NCBI GenBank assembly: GCA_910575755.1
Contig: CAJTFO010000002.1
Span: forward strand, 1 to 64,000
DNA length: 64,000 bases
Direction: 5' to 3'
From: Desulfovibrionaceae bacterium
GTDB taxonomy: Bacteria > Desulfobacterota > Desulfovibrionia > Desulfovibrionales > Desulfovibrionaceae
Part shown: positions 1-8,422 of the stretch, piece by piece
Layout of the letters: each line of letters opens with the position of its first letter
How positions within the stretch are numbered: position 1 is the first letter of the stretch
Program-made: the position numbers and the translations under genes
Notes under the pieces: generated by a model
Databases searched by the model: none
What the model was told of the DNA's origin: nothing
What the model saw: the letters and a program-made list of their open reading frames with translations, nothing else

Positions 1-109
1 TAAGCGCTCGTGCGATGGCAGCCTGCTTCATACCGCTTTCAAAAAGTTCCACTGCCCGCAATCGCCTGTACTCCCGAATGTTTTTTGCTTTGCTGCTTGG
101 TAGTTCCAT
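1..109 (-). CDS. IS630-type transposase, N-terminal fragment (cut by window edge)
   Basis: Reading the minus strand from the ATG at 109-107 gives 36 codons with no stop up to the window edge. The peptide begins MELPSSKAKNIREYRR and contains LFESGMKQAAIARAL, which resembles the N-terminal helix-turn-helix of IS630-family transposases, the part that binds the element's ends. The upstream stretch around 129-149 (TTGCTAAATATTGTTTAGTAA) is an imperfect palindrome and could belong to the element's terminal repeat. Only the first part of the gene is visible, so whether it is intact cannot be judged. A plain helix-turn-helix regulator is the alternative. Confidence 0.5.
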   Translation of the reverse strand, partial: MELPSSKAKNIREYRRLRAVELFESGMKQAAIARAL

Positions 110-161
110 GCCATGCAGTGTACCAGTTTTGCTAAATATTGTTTAGTAAAAATTTGGAAGA

Positions 162-1196
162 TCAGTAATGGTCAGCGCCTCCATCTGCATCCAGATCGGA
201 TTTCGCCAGCATCCGGCGCACGCTACGGTCAAAGTCGGAGGTGATGCGCTGCGTCCTGTTGAATACCTCGTATTCCGCCTCCGCCTTCTCAATGGCGCGC
301 TGCCGTGAAGCCTTTCCCTTGTCCGGCAGGATGTCATAGCGGCGGAAGGCGGGAAACTCGTTCACGCTGGCGGAAAATTCCTGCATGGTGAAGGTGTTTT
401 CGCGCTCAATGAGGTCTTCGATATAGTCAAAATAGCCGGTCACCGCCCGCTCAAGCTGGCGAATTTGCGGTTCGGTCAGGTAATTCTTGGCCACAACCAC
501 ATCCGATTTCAGGATGCGCCCGTCCGGCGCGTTCTTCCAGGTGGTCAGGCCCATGTGTTCCTTGTGGCGATCCGCGCTGGTATAGATGATTTCCGCTGCG
601 GTCTGCCCGGTTATGGCATAGTGGAAGCGGTTCTGTACCATGGCGTAAAACTCATGCGTGAGCGGCGCGTCGCGGTCATAGTCTAGGCTGCACTCGGCAA
701 AAATGTCGGTTATCTGCTGCCAGATGCGGCGCTCGCTGGCGCGGATGGAGCGGACGCGCTCCAGCAGTTCGCGGAAATAATCGCGCCCGAAGGCCGTGCG
801 CCCCTGCTTGAGACGCTCGTCATCCAAGGCAAAGCCCTTGGTCATGTACTCCTTGAGGATGCCGGTGGCCCAGATGCGAAAGTGGGTCGCCCGGCGGGAA
901 TTGACGCGGTAGCCCACGGAAATGATGGCGTTGAGGTTGTAGAATTTCGTCTTGCGTTTAACCTGTCTCGCGCCTTCTCTTTGAACTACCGAGAAATCCT
1001 CGGCAGTTGCCCCTTCCTCCAACTCCCCGTCGGCGAAGATATTTTTCAGGTGCAGGGAGATATTGTCCGGCGTGCAGCCAAACAGTTCCGCCATAGCCTT
1101 CTGGGTGAGCCAAACGGTCTCGTCACGAATGACGGCGTTGACGGAAATCTCCTGTTCAGCGGAACGGTACATCAGGAAGCGGAAGTTCTCATTCAT
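162..1196 (-). CDS. rhuM: RhuM family protein
   Basis: The product is 344 residues and resembles the RhuM family, named after a gene in Salmonella pathogenicity island 3; the biochemical function is unknown. Family hallmarks visible are the N-terminal VWLTQKAMAELFG segment (about residues 28-40), a DNA-binding-like helix also found in phage KilA/BRO-type proteins, the VGYRVNSRRATHFRIWAT segment (about 95-112), and a C-terminal half rich in charged helices. The start ATG at 1196 follows GAGGAG at good spacing. It lies downstream of hipA on the same strand with a 99-base gap, so co-transcription is possible. Such genes are typical of mobile islands, which fits the transposase and integrase pieces around it. 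Length is normal and no disruption is seen. Confidence 0.85.
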   Translation of the reverse strand: MNENFRFLMYRSAEQEISVNAVIRDETVWLTQKAMAELFGCTPDNISLHLKNIFADGELEEGATAEDFSVVQREGARQVKRKTKFYNLNAIISVGYRVNSRRATHFRIWATGILKEYMTKGFALDDERLKQGRTAFGRDYFRELLERVRSIRASERRIWQQITDIFAECSLDYDRDAPLTHEFYAMVQNRFHYAITGQTAAEIIYTSADRHKEHMGLTTWKNAPDGRILKSDVVVAKNYLTEPQIRQLERAVTGYFDYIEDLIERENTFTMQEFSASVNEFPAFRRYDILPDKGKASRQRAIEKAEAEYEVFNRTQRITSDFDRSVRRMLAKSDLDADGGADHY

Positions 1197-1295
1197 GGGC
1201 GCTCCTCGTGGGGCATACGGAAATCATGGCAAAGGAGACGCGCCCTGACAAGATGCACTATCGCTCTTACATGAACCGCCCCACATAGGAAGATC

Positions 1296-2510
1296 CTACA
1301 AATACTCGAACGCATCGCGCATAAACCGAATTTCGGAGGGAGTCGCTTTGACAAGAGAGGCTTCGTGCCGCCAATGCGCGACCGCCTCACGGATGTCGGC
1401 AAGACGCTTCTGTGCCTCGCTCTTGCGGAATCGGAAAAACTCTGCCGCTTCCAGTGCATCATTCATGCTGAAAGCACTTCTATCCTCCATGATCGCCGTA
1501 TGCAGAAACGCCGCCTTTTCCGTGGGATGGGAAGTTTCAAGGTCGTAAACGGGCGAAAGCCGCCAGCCCAGCGGCTCCCTTAGGAAGCCGTGATTCCTCA
1601 AGTGGTCGTCCACATTGTACACACACATATTGAAAACCATGCGCGACCATAGCTCATGCAGGTCTTCCACAGGAGCCGATCCTTCCGCCTGAAGGACGGA
1701 GGCTATATCAACATAACTCATGTGGTCGCCATCCCTGGCCTCAAGCAGGCTCATGGCCGAGATGAACGGAATACGCTCCGCTCCCCGGCGGTCGAAGCGT
1801 TGCACAAGCAGGACATTCTTCCCTGCCACGGTGTGGAGCTGGACTTCCGGGGTGCGGATGCCCGCCCGGCGCGCCAGCTTGAAAGTCACATATTCCCAGA
1901 GCGGGATATCGCGGTCGTCGTTGCGGCTGGGGAACTTGGCGATAAGCAGCTCGCCATTTTTCCCGAGCACAGAGGCCTTGGGCCGTGCGCCGCCAAGCGA
2001 GGAACCGGGGGCGACAAGCACCTCCAGGTCGGCATCCGTTTCCGTCCGGGCGTCGATATTCTGCGCGGCGCTCAGGAGCTTGGGCAGAGAAAGAAGCGGT
2101 GGCACGGAACCGACCCCGGATTCTGCAAGAAAGTTCTTACCCTCATCCGCTGAAAGGCGAATGGCCCCTTGCCGGGTAACATCGTTGACCCGGAGCAAAA
2201 AATCCGAGTCCAGCAAGGTGCGAGGCTTGCGTTTTTCCGCCTCGGCCTGGGCGCTTTCCTGACGGCGCAGCAGCACCTTGCCCCAGCGGTCGGGCGAGCA
2301 ATCCTGAAAACAGAGGAAAAGCCCTTCGCAAGCCTTGGGATACTGGTGGAGCGGCAGATCCGGGCTCAGGGCAAACGCCTGCGGAGCCTGAAGCCACTCG
2401 GGCGCATAGGAAAAGACGGAAGCCAGCTTGTCCCTGATATGGTTCAGCCTGAGTGTCCCCACACGTTGAGGCGTCGTGCGCTGGAGATACACGTTGCAGA
2501 TGCCGCCCAT
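1296..2510 (-). CDS. hipA: HipA-type serine/threonine kinase toxin
   Basis: This is the toxin of a type II toxin-antitoxin pair. E. coli HipA phosphorylates glutamyl-tRNA synthetase and causes persistence; the target here is unknown. Kinase features, numbered from the ATG at 2510: nucleotide-loop segment SSLGGARPK (170-178), Lys192 in LLIAKF, catalytic loop NVDDHLRNHGF (299-309) with Asp and Asn residues in place, and metal-binding SPVYDLE (319-325). At 404 residues it is close to the usual length of about 440. I chose the ATG at 2510 because it sits one base after the hipB stop (TGA-C-ATG), which indicates coupled translation; an upstream in-frame ATG at 2540 would overlap hipB. All catalytic motifs appear intact, so the toxin is probably active. 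Confidence 0.9.
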   Translation of the reverse strand: MGGICNVYLQRTTPQRVGTLRLNHIRDKLASVFSYAPEWLQAPQAFALSPDLPLHQYPKACEGLFLCFQDCSPDRWGKVLLRRQESAQAEAEKRKPRTLLDSDFLLRVNDVTRQGAIRLSADEGKNFLAESGVGSVPPLLSLPKLLSAAQNIDARTETDADLEVLVAPGSSLGGARPKASVLGKNGELLIAKFPSRNDDRDIPLWEYVTFKLARRAGIRTPEVQLHTVAGKNVLLVQRFDRRGAERIPFISAMSLLEARDGDHMSYVDIASVLQAEGSAPVEDLHELWSRMVFNMCVYNVDDHLRNHGFLREPLGWRLSPVYDLETSHPTEKAAFLHTAIMEDRSAFSMNDALEAAEFFRFRKSEAQKRLADIREAVAHWRHEASLVKATPSEIRFMRDAFEYL

Positions 2511-2511
2511 G

Positions 2512-2817
2512 TCAGCTCTCCACTTTCGGCAGGCGGGCACGCTTGGGCAGGCGCTCCTCGTCCAGCATCAGGCCGAAGGCATCGTTTTTCTGGTCGAGTA
2601 CCTCCGAGAACGGCGTGCCCATGCCCAGGGCGTAGATTACCGCCGCGACGTTCCCCACGCTCACGCCGGTTTCGCCCTTCTCAAGACTGGCCAGCGTTTT
2701 GGTGGAGATTCCGGCGCGCTCGGCCACGAGGGACATGGGGAGCCTGCGCCGCAGGCGCGCGGATCTGAGATCGCTGCCGAATTTTTTGAGGGAGCGGGAA
2801 ACATGGAAATTTGCCAT
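2512..2817 (-). CDS. hipB: HipB-like antitoxin, XRE-family repressor
   Basis: This 101-residue protein has a Cro/C1-type helix-turn-helix at about residues 28-55 (PMSLVAERAGISTKTLASLE). Its place directly in front of hipA identifies it as the antitoxin, which in this family neutralises HipA and represses the shared promoter. The C-terminal tail is charged and probably contacts HipA. A good sigma-70-type promoter lies at 2861-2889, and a palindrome between the -10 box and the start codon (2842-2855) is a likely autorepression operator. HipB proteins are usually 70-110 residues, so length is normal. Confidence 0.85.
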   Translation of the reverse strand: MANFHVSRSLKKFGSDLRSARLRRRLPMSLVAERAGISTKTLASLEKGETGVSVGNVAAVIYALGMGTPFSEVLDQKNDAFGLMLDEERLPKRARLPKVES

Positions 2818-2841
2818 GATAAACTTGAAATATTTTACTTG

Positions 2842-2855
2842 TTATTTAGAAATAA
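2842..2855. promoter_or_regulatory. Palindrome, candidate HipB operator
   Basis: TTATTTAGAAATAA is a perfect inverted repeat of 6-base arms with a 2-base centre. It lies just downstream of the predicted -10 box of hipBA and about 25 bases upstream of the start codon, the usual place for a repressor site. Assignment to HipB is inference from position. Confidence 0.4.
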
Positions 2856-2860
2856 TAGGC

Positions 2861-2889
2861 ATTTTATTTCCAGTTTTATCCGGCGTCAA
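2861..2889 (-). promoter_or_regulatory. Predicted promoter of hipBA
   Basis: On the minus strand TTGACG (2889-2884) is followed after 17 bases by TAAAAT (2866-2861), each matching five of six consensus positions. It drives toward hipB, whose ATG is at 2817. Confidence 0.65.
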
Positions 2890-3000
2890 GTGGAGCTATC
2901 GCCAAGCGTCCTCAAGGGGAAAAGCACGGGAGAGGCGATTGCCCTTCGCGCACTGTGAAGGAATTGAGGCAAGAGTGTCTTCCAGATAAAAATGCAGACT

Positions 3001-3746
3001 CTACCTTCCACTCTCTCCGGCAGCGCTCGGCACGTCCTCCAAAAAGTCTCCCACCAGGCTGGCCGAGTTTTTCAGTGCGCTGTCCTCAAGGTGGACATAA
3101 CGTTGCGTCAGGGAGGGATCCTTGTGCGTCAGCAGCTTCTGTACATGGGAAAGCGGCACGCCGTTGGAAACGGCCACGCTGGCAAAGGTGTGCCTGAGGC
3201 CGTGCAGGGGCCGGAAGTCCGCTGGCAGGTCTGCGACGCGCTTGATGGCGTTGACCTGCTTGTTGATGTCAGTCATGCGGCTCACGCCGTCCCTGCCGGG
3301 AAAGACATAGGCGCTGCCGTTGCCGCCGATTTCGGCCAGCAGTTCGCGTACCGGCTGGGTGAGCGGGATGCGCTCGTCCCGGCTGCTCTTGGCCCCTTCC
3401 TGCTCCTCACCCTTGATGGTGATGAAGCCGCGTTCGAAGTCAATGTGCGTCCATTTGAGGCGAAAGAGTTCGCCGCGCCGCATGCCGGTATAATAGGCCA
3501 TGAGCATGAATTGCCCTGCCTTGCGGTTTTTCGCGGTGCGCGCTGCTCGCGGATCTTGGCGGCGGTCATGCGCTCGGATTCACGGCCGACCTTTTCCTCG
3601 ATCTTTTTCCCGTCCAGCCGGTACATGATATAGAAGATCTTGTCCGGCTTGCCGGTGGTTGTATCGTCTCTGGACTTGGCGCGAGGCTTTCCGAGCACAT
3701 AAAACACGCCGACCTTTTCTGTCTGATGTCGCGTAAGTGAAGACAT
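3001..3746 (-). pseudogene. Tyrosine-recombinase integrase with internal deletion and frameshift
   Basis: Two pieces of one phage/island integrase remain. The N-terminal piece starts at ATG 3746 (MSSLTRHQTEKVGVFYVL) and reads about 68 codons to REQRA. The C-terminal piece (about 3001-3530) is in another frame and contains the catalytic domain: TGMRRGEL (first Arg), HGLRH (His-x-x-Arg) and the nucleophile Tyr in LTQRYVHL. The junction near 3530-3545 joins them out of frame and removes what should be the core-binding domain, roughly 100 or more residues. The gene therefore cannot make a normal integrase, although an internal ATG at 3507 could start a catalytic-domain-only product of 168 residues. 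It faces away from the tRNA-like fragment at 3921-3966, a typical integrase/att arrangement. The inactivation suggests a fixed, decaying island. Confidence 0.8.
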
Positions 3747-3920
3747 GGCAAGGACTCCCGATGGATTTCGCCTCTCTCTATTCCCACCATATTCCCACCA
3801 CATCAAGCCGAAAAAGGTCGAAAAACAGCGAAATTGACCGTACGTCTGCTTTCATATTAATTGAATAATAAGTAATAGTTAGTAGAAATATGAAAGAAAT
3901 CGAAAGATATTCCCTACTGT

Positions 3921-3966
3921 GCTTATAACTCGAAGGCCCAAGGTTCAAATCCTTACCCCGCAACCA
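3921..3966 (+). other. 3' fragment of an initiator-tRNA-Met-like gene, candidate att remnant
   Basis: The stretch reads like the anticodon-loop-to-CCA part of bacterial initiator tRNA-Met: a CTTATAA loop, CGAAGG, the T-loop GGTTCAAATCC, then CCCCGCA and ACCA. No D-arm or 5' acceptor strand precedes it, the anticodon would be TAT rather than CAT, and the first T-stem pair is mismatched, so it is not a functional tRNA. Integrases often recombine into tRNA 3' ends and leave such copies; the broken integrase lies about 175 bases away. The exact tRNA identity is my judgement from memory of the sequence. Confidence 0.6.
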
Positions 3967-4006
3967 AGAAAATCAAGGCGGTTAGAGTATTTTGACTTTA
4001 ATTTTT

Positions 4007-4153
4007 TTATATAGCCACAGGATTTAAACCATCCTTCAGCGTCTTTTTGTGTATACTGCTCAATAAAATATCTGCCAATTGCCTGGCTGTTGCCTTTCCT
4101 TCAAGATAGGCATGAACAGCCCTGGTCCTGATTTCTTCAGATGCAAATTTCAT
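4007..4153 (-). pseudogene. IS630-type transposase remnant, internally deleted
   Basis: From ATG 4153 the minus strand reads 48 residues beginning MKFASEEIRTRAVHAYLEG and containing KATARQLADIL, a typical N-terminal helix-turn-helix of IS630-type transposases. The frame is then lost. In another frame the downstream bases read EQYTQKDAEGWFKSCGY, similar to the C-terminal tail of such transposases. This looks like an element whose middle was deleted. The stretches 3747-3920 and 4154-4288 hold nothing else that I can identify. Confidence 0.45.
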
Positions 4154-4288
4154 CCCTGCAGTATAAACAATTTCTAAATAAAATAAAAGTCAAATTGCTC
4201 TAATCGGACAGGAAGAACCATCAAAATGGAGTGCATTGTCAGATCAAGTCTGAGCTACTACAATTAAAACGTAATTGGACATATGCTG

Positions 4289-4840
4289 TTACAGATGCGC
4301 CCAGACCACGCGCACGGGCTCGCCCAGCATGGCGGTGAATTCTTCCACAAATTCCGGCCTGAGCGGCCCTGTGTTCCAGAACTCAAAGCCGATCTGGCTG
4401 AAGCCCCACAATGGATCAAGCCTGTAGGCACGGATGTCCGAGGCCACGCCGCACAAGGGGCACTGCACAGGCGGAAAACCGTCCGCTTCATACCACTCGC
4501 CCACCATATCGTAAAAATACTGCTCCACATCCTTGCCGCAGGCCGGGCAGCACGCGCTTTCCAGCCCGCCTTCCAGGTTGGTGAACACTCCTTTGCCCGC
4601 ATGCTTTTCTACCCTGAAGCCATAGGTGAGCAAGCGCTTCTCCGGTTCACCCGTCATATGCAGGGAGCCGGAGGGCGTAAAGCGCCATCCGCCCTCGCTG
4701 GATAAGACGCAGTCGCTTTTTTCCTTTTCAATCCAGCCGTTTTTCTGCATCCAGCCGACCATGCGCGTTTCCATAAAAGCCTGTTCCGCCGGGGCGATGT
4801 CAAAGCGTTCGGGAACCAGGGTGATGTGGCTGTCGCCCAT
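4289..4840 (-). CDS. Hypothetical protein with zinc-ribbon-like cysteines
   Basis: The 183-residue product is not recognised. It has two CxxC knuckles, CPAC at about residues 97-100 and CPLC at about 127-130, spaced like a zinc ribbon, and a C-terminal part rich in aromatic residues (DPLWGFSQIGFEFWNTG). There is no signal peptide or membrane segment, so it is probably cytosolic. Base composition is like the core genome and unlike the AT-rich acyltransferase next to it. It is transcribed divergently from that gene and has no partner on its own strand. GGAGGCTCCC precedes the ATG at 4840. Binding of zinc is inference from the cysteine spacing. Confidence 0.6.
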   Translation of the reverse strand: MGDSHITLVPERFDIAPAEQAFMETRMVGWMQKNGWIEKEKSDCVLSSEGGWRFTPSGSLHMTGEPEKRLLTYGFRVEKHAGKGVFTNLEGGLESACCPACGKDVEQYFYDMVGEWYEADGFPPVQCPLCGVASDIRAYRLDPLWGFSQIGFEFWNTGPLRPEFVEEFTAMLGEPVRVVWAHL

Positions 4841-5049
4841 GGGAGCCTCCTGCTCGCTGGTTGAGGTGAAGCTGATTATACGGCTTTTCTCTCAGGTTGT
4901 CGCGGGGTGCGCAAGAGGCCGCGTGGTCCAGGGCAGTCATGCAATACAGCATCTCTTTACAATTTGTTATCCATGAAATATTTTTCTGTTTCAGTATATT
5001 GTTTGCTGAAATATATGAAAAAATGTCAGTATCAAGAGGAGTAATGCTG

Positions 5050-6154
<1,105 letters not shown>

Positions 6155-6375
6155 TGCCCGTTTTTGCAAGTAGACATTGAAAACATTTTCACAGGAAACC
6201 AATGCCAGAGTTTGCCATTTTGCCGGAGACAATGCCACTGCGCGTTCAGGCGAACCCTTGGCCGCGTCGGGAGACATTGACCTTTGCAATGAAAGTTGTA
6301 TGGCAACTATCTGAAATTCAAAATAGATTTTTTAAAAATCATCGAAAGGGTGAAAGTCTCCGCGTCGGCGCACGC

Positions 6376-6404
6376 TTGCTATCTTTATGGCTTTGGGCTA
6401 TAAA
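6376..6404 (+). promoter_or_regulatory. Predicted promoter of rpsB-tsf
   Basis: TTGCTA (6376-6381) and TATAAA (6399-6404) are separated by 17 bases, giving four and five consensus matches. The rpsB start is 134 bases downstream, leaving a long leader in which ribosomal-protein autoregulation would be expected. The rest of 6155-6375 holds nothing I recognise. Confidence 0.6.
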
Positions 6405-6537
6405 AACCGTTCCATTACGCACATTCCGGCGGTTCTCGGGGTGCCCGTTCCGCGGACGCGCGTGGCGTCCGGCATTCGGCGGGTAAAGAGAATCATGCAA
6501 ACCGGAGTGGAGGAAACAAACCCATTGGAGGATCACA

Positions 6538-7329
6538 ATGGCTTACGTCAGCATGAAGCAGATGCTGGAAACCGGCGTGCACTTCGGGCATCAGACCCGG
6601 CGCTGGAACCCCAAGATGCGTCCCTACATTTTCGGCGCGCGCAACGGCATCCATATCATTGACCTGCAACAGACCGTGAAGCTCTTCCGCGTGGCTTACG
6701 ACAAGGTGGTGGACACTGTGGCCAAGGGCGGCAAGGTGCTCTTTATCGGCACCAAGCGTCAGGCCCAGGAGGCCGTGGCCGCCGAGGCCGGTCGCGCCAA
6801 CCAGTTCCATGTGACCAACCGCTGGATGGGCGGCACCCTGACCAATTTCGTGACCATTCAGAAAAGCGTGGAACGCCTCAAGAAGCTGGAAGCCATGTTT
6901 GCCGACGGCAGCATCAACCGGTATCAGAAAAAGGAAATTCTGCTGCTGGAACGCGAAATGAAGAAGCTGGAGGAAACCCTGGGCGGCATCAAGAATATGG
7001 ATCGCCTGCCCCAGCTGGCCTTCATCATCGACCCCAACCGTGAAGACATCGCGGTGAAGGAATGCCGCAAGCTGGGCATCCCCATCGTGGCCGTTACGGA
7101 CACCAACTGCGATCCCGACCTCATTGACTACATCATTCCCGGCAATGACGACGCCATCCGCGCTATCAAGCTCTTTGTGGCCGCCTTCTCCGAAGCCTGC
7201 CAGGAGGGCGAGGCCATGAGCAAGGATCACAAGAATGTCGCCAACGCCGAAGAGGCCATGCAGAAGGCCGCCGCTGAAAGCGCTCCGGAATCCGCCGCGC
7301 CCGCGCAGGAGGCCGCGCCCGTCCAATAG
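6538..7329 (+). CDS. rpsB: 30S ribosomal protein S2
   Basis: The 263-residue product is a full-length S2, a component of the small ribosomal subunit that binds late in assembly near protein S1. Characteristic segments are [20 protein letters not shown] (residues 6-25), the mid-protein [11 protein letters not shown] and the C-terminal-half [22 protein letters not shown]. It ends with an Ala/Glu-rich tail of about 35 residues beyond the conserved core. The ATG follows TTGGAGGATCACA, a strong ribosome-binding site. It is followed by tsf, the usual bacterial arrangement, with a hairpin in the gap. Confidence 0.99.
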   Translation: MAYVSMKQMLETGVHFGHQTRRWNPKMRPYIFGARNGIHIIDLQQTVKLFRVAYDKVVDTVAKGGKVLFIGTKRQAQEAVAAEAGRANQFHVTNRWMGGTLTNFVTIQKSVERLKKLEAMFADGSINRYQKKEILLLEREMKKLEETLGGIKNMDRLPQLAFIIDPNREDIAVKECRKLGIPIVAVTDTNCDPDLIDYIIPGNDDAIRAIKLFVAAFSEACQEGEAMSKDHKNVANAEEAMQKAAAESAPESAAPAQEAAPVQ

Positions 7330-7356
7330 GCTGGGCACGCGACTTCATAAGTTTGG

Positions 7357-7388
7357 GGGCAGCGCGATCTCAGGGGTTTGCGCTGCCC
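7357..7388 (+). promoter_or_regulatory. Hairpin between rpsB and tsf, possible attenuator
   Basis: GGGCAGCGC (7357-7365) pairs perfectly with GCGCTGCCC (7380-7388) across a 14-base loop, followed by a loose T-rich stretch (TTCTTGAACATTTTT). It could reduce read-through from rpsB into tsf or act as an RNA processing site. Function is inference. Confidence 0.45.
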
Positions 7389-7448
7389 TTCTTGAACATT
7401 TTTACGCAGCAACTCCGGCGCATTGGCCGGACGCATCTGGAGACGACA

Positions 7449-8306
7449 ATGGCAATCAGCGCTCAAATGGTCAAAGAACTGCGCGAAAAAACCGGCGCGG
7501 GCATGATGGATTGCAAAAAGGCCCTGGTGGAAGTGGACGGCGATCTGGAAAAGGCCGTTGACTGGCTGCGCCAGAAAGGCATGGCCAAGGCCGCCAAAAA
7601 GTCCGGTCGCGCCACCTGTGAGGGTGTGGTCACGGCTGTGACCAGCCCCGACGGCAAGCATGTGGCCATGGCCTCCCTGATGTGCGAAACAGACTTTGTG
7701 GCCCGTGGCGATCAGTTCCAGGCCATGGCCGCCCGCGTGGCCCAGGCCGTGCTGGAGCACAGCCCGGCCGATGCCGCCGCCCTGGAAGGCGTGGTGGGCG
7801 ACGAGGTCAAGCAGCTTATCGCCTCGGTGGGCGAAAACATGCAGCTGGGCAAATTTGCGCGGCACAGCCGCCAGGCCGATAACGAGGTTGTGGGCCAGTA
7901 TATCCATGCCAACGGCAAGATTGGCGTGCTGGTTTTTCTGACCTGCGGCAAGGCCGAAAGCGTGAATGCGCCCGAAGTCAGGGAGCTGGCCAAGAATCTG
8001 GCCATGCAGGTGGCCGCCGCCAATCCCATGGCTCTGGATGCCGACAGCCTTGACCAGGCCGCCGTGGAGCGTGAGCGCGAAGTCTACCGCCAGAAGGCCC
8101 TGGAAGAAGGCAAGCCCGCTCAGATCGTGGACAAGATCGCCGAGGGCGCGGTGAAGAAGTTCCAGAAGGAAGTCTGCCTGCTGGAGCAGCCCTATATTCG
8201 CGACGACAAGAAGAGCGTCAGCGATATCGTGCGCGAGGCGGGCAAGGCCGTGGGCGACGCCATCACGGTGACGGGCTTTACGCGCATTCAACTGGCCGCC
8301 GAGTAG
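7449..8306 (+). CDS. tsf: Translation elongation factor Ts
   Basis: EF-Ts is the guanine nucleotide exchange factor that regenerates EF-Tu-GTP. From ATG 7449 the 285-residue protein starts MAISAQMVKELREKTGAGMM, with the UBA-like N-terminal domain containing MMDCKKAL and the exchange-core segment LMCETDFVAR (about residues 76-85). The dimerisation domain lies in the C-terminal half. I chose 7449 because GGAG precedes it by 6 bases and the protein then begins at the conserved N-terminus; an upstream in-frame start at 7353 would add an unrelated leader. Confidence 0.98.
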   Translation: MAISAQMVKELREKTGAGMMDCKKALVEVDGDLEKAVDWLRQKGMAKAAKKSGRATCEGVVTAVTSPDGKHVAMASLMCETDFVARGDQFQAMAARVAQAVLEHSPADAAALEGVVGDEVKQLIASVGENMQLGKFARHSRQADNEVVGQYIHANGKIGVLVFLTCGKAESVNAPEVRELAKNLAMQVAAANPMALDADSLDQAAVEREREVYRQKALEEGKPAQIVDKIAEGAVKKFQKEVCLLEQPYIRDDKKSVSDIVREAGKAVGDAITVTGFTRIQLAAE

Positions 8307-8360
8307 GCGTGCCGCGCGCTGTGCCGTGCGCACAGCGGATGTATACCGGTTTTTATTGAA

Positions 8361-8387
8361 GGGGGCTGCGGCCCCCTTTTTTTGTTT
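8361..8387 (+). terminator. Rho-independent terminator after tsf
   Basis: GGGGGC-TGCG-GCCCCC forms a tight hairpin followed by a run of seven T. It ends the rpsB-tsf unit 55 bases after the tsf stop. Confidence 0.9.
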
Positions 8388-8422
8388 TCCGGCGGGAGCC
8401 CGCCACAAACTGCGGAAGAACT

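Noticed and set aside
3921-3966. A complete tRNA gene
   Set aside because: Only the 3' half is present; no D-arm or 5' acceptor strand precedes it, and a T-stem pair is mismatched.
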